Origin: Candidatus Microgenomates bacterium
GTDB taxonomy: Bacteria > Patescibacteriota > Microgenomatia > UBA1400 > PJMF01
Direction: 5' to 3'
NCBI GenBank assembly: GCA_015486535.1
Contig: WFRK01000040.1
Location: 1 to 32,570, forward strand
DNA: 32,570 bases
Shown: piece after piece, positions 25,655 through 32,570 of the stretch
How positions within the stretch are numbered: the first letter of the stretch is position 1
How the letters are laid out: the number at the start of each line of letters is the position of its first letter
Translations under genes and position numbers: made by a program
Notes under the pieces: model-generated
Database searches by the model: none
The model's input: the letters and a program-made list of their open reading frames with translations, nothing else
Told to the model about the DNA's origin: nothing

Positions 25655-26266
25655 ATGACAATAAAACGACGCGCACGCTCAAGACTGAAAAAAAATCTTT
25701 TTGGGCAGACAAATTCACTCTCGTTTGAGATTGGTAATCAAATTCGGATAACTCAAACTAATAAACGACGATCATCCGCCCCGAAATCTCATCAGCAACG
25801 GACACGCTGGCTAAAATTAATCATCAATGGATTGAAGCATGAGTTAAAACACTGGCCACTAATTCATTGGCGTTATTTAATTTTTAGTTTATTAGCTTGG
25901 TTTGTTTTTTTAATCTTCCTCCATCAAATTGCGCCATCATCAGTGGCTAATATACCAGTTTATCGGGCTTATTTACCTTTCCACCTTTTACTTTTCAGTG
26001 CCGACTTCACTCTATTAGCTGCTTTCTTCAGTTTGGAGAACAGCTTGCTGCTTAGTTTTATCATTGAATTAGGACTATCTTTTAGACTCCAAGGCTTCGT
26101 CATTAACTGGTGGATGATCTTGACACTTATTTTTATTGGTTTGTTACTCAGATTTGTTTTATTCATCTTAGACAAGCTCGATTTCAATAGAAAACCTAAA
26201 GTTGGTAAGCAGCGACGGAAAATCCGCCGAGCAAAATTAAGACGGCATCAGCGGATTATCAACTAG
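25655..26266 (+). CDS. Basic membrane protein, unknown
   Basis: ORF 203 aa: highly basic N- and C-termini, about four TM segments. Confidence 0.55.
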   Translation: MTIKRRARSRLKKNLFGQTNSLSFEIGNQIRITQTNKRRSSAPKSHQQRTRWLKLIINGLKHELKHWPLIHWRYLIFSLLAWFVFLIFLHQIAPSSVANIPVYRAYLPFHLLLFSADFTLLAAFFSLENSLLLSFIIELGLSFRLQGFVINWWMILTLIFIGLLLRFVLFILDKLDFNRKPKVGKQRRKIRRAKLRRHQRIIN

Positions 26267-26332
26267 CCAACAAGGGATGTTCGGCTTATAATAAGGGCTC
26301 GAAGTAATAAATGGAAAGTTACCAGCTCACTT

Positions 26333-27802
26333 ATGGCGAAAGCTTTTTATATCACCACCACACTACCTTATGTGAATGCGGCCCCCCATATCGGCTTTGC
26401 TCTAGAAATTGTCACCGCCGACACAATCGCGCGCTACCAACGCTTGCTCGGTAATGAGGTGGTATTCAACACCGGCACTGATGAACATGGTCAAAAAATT
26501 TATCAAAATGCATTGACCCAAAACAAATCGGTGCAAAAATATGTTGATGAATACGCGCAAAAATTTGCTGATTTGCGCCAGGCTCTCAATCTCAGTTACA
26601 CCAATTTCATCAGAACAACGGACAAACAACATCAAAAAGCGGCTCAAGTTTTTTGGCAAAAATGTCGTAAGAATGGCGATATCTATAAGAAGCATTATCA
26701 AACGAAGTACTGTGTTGGTTGCGAGATGGAAAAAACCGACTCAGAGCTGGTTGATGGCCGTTGCCCTCTTCATCCTAATCAGGAACTCGAATTGAGAGAA
26801 GAAGAAAATTATTTTTTTCGTTTTTCTCGTTATCAAGCTAAACTAGAGCAACTTTATCAAACTCAGGCTGAATTTGTTAAACCTAAAGGTAAATTTAAGG
26901 AGATCAAAGCCTTTGTTCAAGCCGGTTTAAAAGATTTCAGCATCTCGCGTTTAAAAACAAAAATGCCTTGGGGCATAGCTGTTCCAGACGACAAAGAACA
27001 CGTAATGTATGTTTGGTTCGACGCTCTAATCAACTATATCAGTACACTGGGCTGGCCAGATAATGAAAAAAAGTTTACTAAATTTTGGGGCACAAAGACA
27101 AAACCAAATGCGATCCAAATTGCTGGAAAAGATAATTTAAGACAACAGTCGGCGATGTGGCAAGCAATGCTTCTCTCAGCCGACTTACCTCCCTCAAAGC
27201 AAATCTTAATTAATGGTTTTATTAGCGTGAATGGCCAAAAAATGAGTAAAAGTCTCGGTAACGTTATTGCTCCATTCGAGATGGTGAAACGCTACGGTAG
27301 CGATGCCACTCGGTTCCTCTTGCTTCAACTGGGACCGATTGGTGGAGATATGGATGTCAGTTGGCAAAAATTTGATACGACTTATCAATCTACTTTAGCT
27401 AATGGTTTAGGAAATCTTGCTAGTAGAGTCGCAAAACTGGCAACAACGATAAAATCAACCGAAAAAACACAGAACAAAGATAAGTTATTTACTGAACTAA
27501 GAGCAAAAAAATTAGCTTATTTCAGCGCTTTTGACCATTACGAAATTAAAAATGTGATCAATTTCATCAATGATAAAATCACCGCGGCTGATAAATTTCT
27601 CAGCCTCAACAAACCTTGGCTTGACAGTGATCTTGCCACTAAAAAATTAAAAATCGAGACCAGTATCGATCAACTCATCGAAATTGCCATCTTGTTGCAG
27701 CCGCTCATGCCGAAAACGGCAGAAAATTTATTGGCACACTTTCAAGCAAAGAAAATTGAAGCCCTGCAACCATTATTTCCAAGACTTTCTTCAAGCAGTT
27801 AA
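26333..27802 (+). CDS. metG: Methionyl-tRNA synthetase
   Basis: ITTTLPYVNAAPHIGFALEIV, GTDEHGQKI, YCVGCEMEKTDSELVDGRCPLHP, KMSKSLGNVI. Confidence 0.97.
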   Translation: MAKAFYITTTLPYVNAAPHIGFALEIVTADTIARYQRLLGNEVVFNTGTDEHGQKIYQNALTQNKSVQKYVDEYAQKFADLRQALNLSYTNFIRTTDKQHQKAAQVFWQKCRKNGDIYKKHYQTKYCVGCEMEKTDSELVDGRCPLHPNQELELREEENYFFRFSRYQAKLEQLYQTQAEFVKPKGKFKEIKAFVQAGLKDFSISRLKTKMPWGIAVPDDKEHVMYVWFDALINYISTLGWPDNEKKFTKFWGTKTKPNAIQIAGKDNLRQQSAMWQAMLLSADLPPSKQILINGFISVNGQKMSKSLGNVIAPFEMVKRYGSDATRFLLLQLGPIGGDMDVSWQKFDTTYQSTLANGLGNLASRVAKLATTIKSTEKTQNKDKLFTELRAKKLAYFSAFDHYEIKNVINFINDKITAADKFLSLNKPWLDSDLATKKLKIETSIDQLIEIAILLQPLMPKTAENLLAHFQAKKIEALQPLFPRLSSSS

Positions 27803-27805
27803 CTA

Positions 27806-29308
27806 ATGAAATTCCTACGCCATTATATTCAACGCCATCCGATTAGAAGCCAACGTTTTTTGGAAATTTTACCTGGTTTTGTTTCTTGGTCATTGATTCT
27901 TTTCCCTATTTGGGGATCTTTAGTTGTGCCAAGACTGGTCGCTTACTACGTCATCGCTTTTGCTGTTTATTGGTTGTACCGATCATTAACCATGGCAACT
28001 TTAGCTTTATCGTCTTTTTTCACTATCCGTGCCAGTGCAAAATTTGATTGGTTAGCTGATTTAAAAAGAAAGTTTCCTCAGAAGTGGCGGAAAATTCAAC
28101 ACATCATTATCATTCCCACCTATAAAGAACCGGTCTCAACACTCGAGGCAACCTTAACTGCCTTAGCAAAACAACATTATCCGCGCAAAAATCTGCATGT
28201 GATGCTTAGTTTTGAAAAAAGAGAAGGAAAAATCGCTCAACATAAGGCGCAAAAAATTAAAAAAGAGTTTGCTCATCGGTTTGGTCATTTGTGGATCACT
28301 TATCATCCGGACATCATTGGAGAAGTAAAAGGTAAATCATCCAATACTTCATGGGGAGCAAGAAAAGCAAAAGCAATTTTAATTGACAAAGAAAAATATC
28401 CTCTTGATCAGGTGACGATTACGAGCGAAGACGCTGATGCGCGTTTTCATCCAAACTATTTTGCTAATATCACTTACGAATTCCTTAATTTAGATAAACC
28501 CTACAATGTTATTTGGCAGGGAGCGGTCGTTTTTTACAATAATATCTGGCGTGTACCAGCTCCCGTGAGAGTGATCGCTTCTATGTTTTCCGTCATCCAA
28601 ATTTATATTTTAAAGCGATCTGATCGGTTGATTAATTTTTCTACTTACACTACTACGCTGAAACATGTGGTGGAGATCGATTTCTGGGATACCGATGTTA
28701 TTCCCGAAGATTACCGTTTGTTTTTTAAATCATTTTTTGCCAAAAAAGGTAATTTTTGGGTACGACCAATTTTCTTGCCTATTTACGCCGATGCGGCGGA
28801 AGCAAAAACTTTTTGGAGTACGATGGTGAATCAATATGAACAATTGAAACGCTGGGCGTGGGGTGCGAGCGACGACGCTTACATCATTAAGCAGTTCATC
28901 TTATCAGATGATATTCCTTTCAACAAAAAGTTTTTGCGCGTACTAAAAACAATTGAAGACCACTTCCTTTGGCCGGTTAACTGGTTTGCTGTCACCATTG
29001 CCGCTTTCTTTCCTCCACTCTTGAATCCGGAATTTTCACGCACTGTTTTAGGACGCACTTTACCACAAATCACTTCGAATCTGTTGACATTATCTTTAAT
29101 TTCGATGATCGTTATCTTTATTATTGATGCTCTCAGTCGGCCGGAAAAACCTGGCGGTCGATCACTGATTTCTTATGCGATTCAACCCCTCGAATTTATT
29201 CTTTTACCGGTAGTGGGTTTTTTCTTTTCTGCCTTACCGGGTATTGACGCTCACACTCGTTTATTACTAGGCAAATATATCGAATATCGGGTAACAGAAA
29301 AAGTTTAA
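27806..29308 (+). CDS. Membrane glycosyltransferase, family 2-like
   Basis: ORF 500 aa: IIIPTYKEPVSTLEATLTAL, TITSEDADARFHPNYF, C-terminal TM helices. Confidence 0.82.
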   Translation: MKFLRHYIQRHPIRSQRFLEILPGFVSWSLILFPIWGSLVVPRLVAYYVIAFAVYWLYRSLTMATLALSSFFTIRASAKFDWLADLKRKFPQKWRKIQHIIIIPTYKEPVSTLEATLTALAKQHYPRKNLHVMLSFEKREGKIAQHKAQKIKKEFAHRFGHLWITYHPDIIGEVKGKSSNTSWGARKAKAILIDKEKYPLDQVTITSEDADARFHPNYFANITYEFLNLDKPYNVIWQGAVVFYNNIWRVPAPVRVIASMFSVIQIYILKRSDRLINFSTYTTTLKHVVEIDFWDTDVIPEDYRLFFKSFFAKKGNFWVRPIFLPIYADAAEAKTFWSTMVNQYEQLKRWAWGASDDAYIIKQFILSDDIPFNKKFLRVLKTIEDHFLWPVNWFAVTIAAFFPPLLNPEFSRTVLGRTLPQITSNLLTLSLISMIVIFIIDALSRPEKPGGRSLISYAIQPLEFILLPVVGFFFSALPGIDAHTRLLLGKYIEYRVTEKV

Positions 29309-29374
29309 TGTTGTTTTTAATCACAATTCTTGCTATCTTAAAATAGTCACTTTAGATTAACGCAAAGCAATAAA

Positions 29375-31060
29375 TTGTTTACTATGTTCCAATCAATACG
29401 ACGTACTCTGATTAAATGCGACCGCCAATTAGATAAGTTATTGCCGTTGATTCTGATTCTTTCCTTAGCGGTCATTCTCAGAGTACCCAACTTTTTCGAA
29501 CCATATTGGTATGGTGATGAGGCAATTTACTTAACCGTGGGCAGTGGTCTTAATCAAGGTAAAGTCCTTTATCGTGATATTATGGATCATAAAACACCGA
29601 TCATTTATTATCTGGCACGTGTTCCCAATCAATTTGACTTCCGCCTCATGTTAACTGGGTGGATGTTAGTGGCTACCGGTGCCTTTTATTTTTTGGCGCA
29701 AAAACTGATTAAACGTAAACAATTAGTTTGGCTGGCAACTCTTGTGATGATGCTTCTTACCACTTTACCTTGGTTTGAGGGAAACATTCCTAACGGAGAA
29801 CTATTTGTGGTTGGTTTTGTTTTAGTTGGTTTTTTGTTGCTAAGTCGAACAAGTTTGTTCCATTATGCTTTTCAAAAAAAGCGGCAGCAAACCAAAGTAT
29901 CTAAATCGCAACTTTCAGTGAGTTTTTTAAATCGGTTAAGGACCAGTTTCCAACAAACAAGTAAAGAGCATTGGCTACTTGTCACTGCCGGTTTCTTCTT
30001 TGGTCTGGGTCTGATGACAAAGGTACCGGCCTTGTTTGATTTTGTAGCGGCACTGAGTTTAATTTGGATTGGTCTGGTACAAACCGTCAAACTCAAAGAG
30101 TTAAAGAAACTCTATCTGCAAAAAGGTTTGCCAACTCTTCCTCAGGCAATAACTTATTTGATCTTATTAAGTTTTGGCTTCATACTACCGCTGCTTCTTT
30201 CCGTCATTTACTTTTATTTTAAAGGTGCTTTGCCCGATTATTTAGAATATGGTTTACTTTATAATTTACATTACGCCGGCACTTGGCATCAACACTTTCC
30301 TTTGGCCCTACTTGGTTTTTTATTCACTCTCAAAGGCAAGACTCTTTTCCTGATTTTCATGCTTGGCCTGATCACCGGTTTTAGAAAAAAATTATCAACC
30401 CGTTTCCAATTTATCGCTTTTTGGTTTTCTTTCGATCTGGTTGCTAGCTTACTCTCAAATCGACCTTACCCTCATTACTTCATTCAATTGGTCGCCCCTC
30501 TCAGTTTATTAGTCGCAATTTTAATCGATGAGTCAATGAATCAGCTAAAGAAAAATATCAATCGTTTTATTACTTCAGCAACCGTTTTAATTGGCGTGGG
30601 CCTAGTCTTTGCTGCCATAGGTGCCATTTTACTTTTAAAAGTCAGCCCTTACCCCACTTTCGCCTACTATCGTCGATTTACTCGTCTCGTCACCGGTAGA
30701 ATAACACCGATCGCTTATCGTAATAGCTTCAATTATTTAGATCAGGATAATTATCGCTTAGCGCCAATTATTCGTCAAACTGATGAGCGAGAAATATTCA
30801 TTTGGGGAACCAATCCGATGCTTTACGCCTTGACTGAAACAACACCACCAACTCGTTTTATTGTCCTTTTTCATATTGAAGATTTAGATGCTTATGCTGA
30901 AGTTTATCAAGATCTGAGTCGGAGATTGCCTCGCTACATTGTCGTGATGAAAGAGGCTCATGCAATGCCAACAAATTTTGCCAATCTAATTAATCGTTAT
31001 TATTTGCCTAACTATCAATTTGATCATTTCGTATTATGGCGTAAAATAAGTGCCAAATGA
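29375..31060 (+). CDS. ArnT/PMT-like (GT39) membrane glycosyltransferase
   Basis: Multi-TM 561 aa; N-terminal RVPNFFEPYWYGDEAIYLTVGSGLNQGKVLYRDIMDHKTPIIYYL, acidic first loop typical of GT-C enzymes. Confidence 0.82.
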   Translation: MFTMFQSIRRTLIKCDRQLDKLLPLILILSLAVILRVPNFFEPYWYGDEAIYLTVGSGLNQGKVLYRDIMDHKTPIIYYLARVPNQFDFRLMLTGWMLVATGAFYFLAQKLIKRKQLVWLATLVMMLLTTLPWFEGNIPNGELFVVGFVLVGFLLLSRTSLFHYAFQKKRQQTKVSKSQLSVSFLNRLRTSFQQTSKEHWLLVTAGFFFGLGLMTKVPALFDFVAALSLIWIGLVQTVKLKELKKLYLQKGLPTLPQAITYLILLSFGFILPLLLSVIYFYFKGALPDYLEYGLLYNLHYAGTWHQHFPLALLGFLFTLKGKTLFLIFMLGLITGFRKKLSTRFQFIAFWFSFDLVASLLSNRPYPHYFIQLVAPLSLLVAILIDESMNQLKKNINRFITSATVLIGVGLVFAAIGAILLLKVSPYPTFAYYRRFTRLVTGRITPIAYRNSFNYLDQDNYRLAPIIRQTDEREIFIWGTNPMLYALTETTPPTRFIVLFHIEDLDAYAEVYQDLSRRLPRYIVVMKEAHAMPTNFANLINRYYLPNYQFDHFVLWRKISAK

Positions 31061-31431
31061 AACTCGGATCAACTTCACAACGACATCAAAAACCATTCAA
31101 TCTGGAAGCTGATTTGTTTTGGCCGATTGCTTTTGCTTTCTTCTTAAGCCTTACAATGTTGTTGGTCGCGTTTATTTATTTGATTAAAGCGCAACCAGAA
31201 CTACCTATTCTTTACACTTTCGACAGCACGCGAGGACCGCTGATGAAAAAGTGGTGGCTGTTGTTATTGCCCGCCATTACTTTACTGTTCAACTCAATTA
31301 ATCTTGTTTTGATGATAGAATTAAAGAATCGGCTGGAACACTTATTATTAAGCCTATTTGTTAAGGCTAATTTGTTGATCACGAGCATCATGTTCATCGC
31401 TTTGTTGAGAATTATTTATATTACTTGGTAA
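31057..31431 (+). CDS. Small membrane protein, unknown
   Basis: ORF 124 aa, three hydrophobic segments; overlaps the upstream stop by 4 bp (ATGA). Confidence 0.65.
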   Translation: MKLGSTSQRHQKPFNLEADLFWPIAFAFFLSLTMLLVAFIYLIKAQPELPILYTFDSTRGPLMKKWWLLLLPAITLLFNSINLVLMIELKNRLEHLLLSLFVKANLLITSIMFIALLRIIYITW

Positions 31432-31437
31432 AATCGC

Positions 31438-32520
31438 ATGTTTATTGCCTTTCTCACTGCTTTTCTCATTGCCTTTCTTGTCGCACCATTGGTCATCCAT
31501 TATTATCGCAAGCATCATTGGGTGGATAATCCTCAAATTAAAAAACATGTCAAAAATACTCACCAGCGCACAGTACCACGAGGAGGTGGTCTGGTTATTT
31601 TTGCCGGCATTGCCTGCACCAGTCTCCTTTTTATCCCTCTCTCACAACAACTGATTGGTATTTTGATCGGCGCAACAATGTTAATGGTCGTCGGCTGGTT
31701 GGATGACATCTATGACCTACATCCTTTTATCAGATTGACCGTCAATATTTTGGCCGCTCTAGCAGTGATTTTTTCCGGCGTCGGCATTGCTTATGTCTCG
31801 AATCCATTGGCGTCGGGGGTAATTCACCTAGACCAACCGCAACTGCATTATTTTCTTTTTGGTCAAAAACGATCGATCTGGCTTTTAGCTGATTTTTTTG
31901 CTTTGATTTTTATTGTCTGGAACATGAATATTATCGACTGGGCTAAAGGTGTTGCCGGCCAGCTACCGGGATTTGTGACTGTTTCTGCCTTATTTATCGC
32001 TCTTCTTTCCACTCGTTTTGCCCAAGATCCACACCAATCAAGTGTCACTTTACTTGCTTTAGCTGTCGCCGGCTCATTTCTGGCACTATTGATTTACAAT
32101 TGGTATCCACAAAAAATGATGCCCGGTTATGGCGCCGGTTCGTTGGCAGGTTACTTTTTAGCCGTTTTGGCTATTTTATCGGGTGCAAAATTGGCAACAA
32201 CCTTAATGGTTTTGGCCATTCCCACCGCCGATGCCATTTTTACCATTCTCAGAAGAATTTTGGCCGGTAAAGCACCCTATTGGGGAGACCGAGGCCACCT
32301 GCATCATAAATTACTCGATGTTCTCGGCTGGAGTCAACCACAAGTAGCGATATTTTATTGGATCACCAGCTTTATTTTTGGGCTTGTTTCTTTGAAATTG
32401 AACAGTTTTGCTAAACTAATCATGTTGCTGATTATCTTTATTGCCGTTTTCAGCTTTTTAATTTGGGCAAAACTTGCTAAAATGAATGGAAGAAAAGTTA
32501 ACTTGAGATCACATATATGA
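31438..32520 (+). CDS. MraY/WecA-like polyprenyl-phosphate sugar-1-phosphate transferase
   Basis: TVPRGGGLVIF, GWLDDIYDLHPFIRL, WNMNIIDWAKGVAGQLPGF, WGDRGHLHHKLL, multi-TM. Confidence 0.88.
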   Translation: MFIAFLTAFLIAFLVAPLVIHYYRKHHWVDNPQIKKHVKNTHQRTVPRGGGLVIFAGIACTSLLFIPLSQQLIGILIGATMLMVVGWLDDIYDLHPFIRLTVNILAALAVIFSGVGIAYVSNPLASGVIHLDQPQLHYFLFGQKRSIWLLADFFALIFIVWNMNIIDWAKGVAGQLPGFVTVSALFIALLSTRFAQDPHQSSVTLLALAVAGSFLALLIYNWYPQKMMPGYGAGSLAGYFLAVLAILSGAKLATTLMVLAIPTADAIFTILRRILAGKAPYWGDRGHLHHKLLDVLGWSQPQVAIFYWITSFIFGLVSLKLNSFAKLIMLLIIFIAVFSFLIWAKLAKMNGRKVNLRSHI

Positions 32521-32570
32521 GCAAAAGAAAGCCTCGGTCCATTATTTATGGTCTAATTAAAACCATGAGA

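Noticed and set aside
26700-26790. MetG zinc-binding region with C-x2-C...C-P-L-H instead of four Cys
   Set aside because: Looked unusual, but His as a fourth ligand is plausible and the enzyme is otherwise standard; not worth a separate finding.

Overview
The window looks like a low-GC bacterial chromosome segment. Small envelope proteins, an frr-rseP-secD neighbourhood and reduced gene content suggest a Candidate Phyla Radiation / Patescibacteria-like lineage, but that placement is inference only. Left backbone (1-11.0 kb, mostly minus strand): secD 5' part (not in the ORF track because it runs off the window), an HTH-nucleotidyltransferase-like protein, a DUF3048 protein, rseP, frr, an rfbA-like nucleotidyltransferase, a CAP/SCP-domain protein, and secreted proteins including a TasA/camelysin-like one. 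A tRNA-Glu(CTC) lies at 11117-11188. Directly after it is a visibly more AT-rich accessory block (about 11.2-18.1 kb). It holds five genes on strictly alternating strands: HAD hydrolase, GT4-like glycosyltransferase, uridine-kinase-like P-loop kinase, sulfatase/alkaline-phosphatase-superfamily hydrolase and B12-binding-type radical SAM. A Fic protein with its own regulatory-looking upstream DNA follows. Further right are a DNRLRE-like stalked surface protein, an XRE-Panacea(DUF4065)/RelE-like toxin-antitoxin pair, an EEP nuclease/phosphatase-fold protein, GNAT, PAP2, a secreted protein with a duplicated Cys-containing domain, rmuC, metG and an envelope glycosyltransferase group ending in an MraY/WecA-like protein with an altered motif. 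The best candidate for an undescribed system is the five-gene alternating-strand cassette at 11302-16745, several promoters of which look leaderless. Family calls come from motif recognition without database searches.
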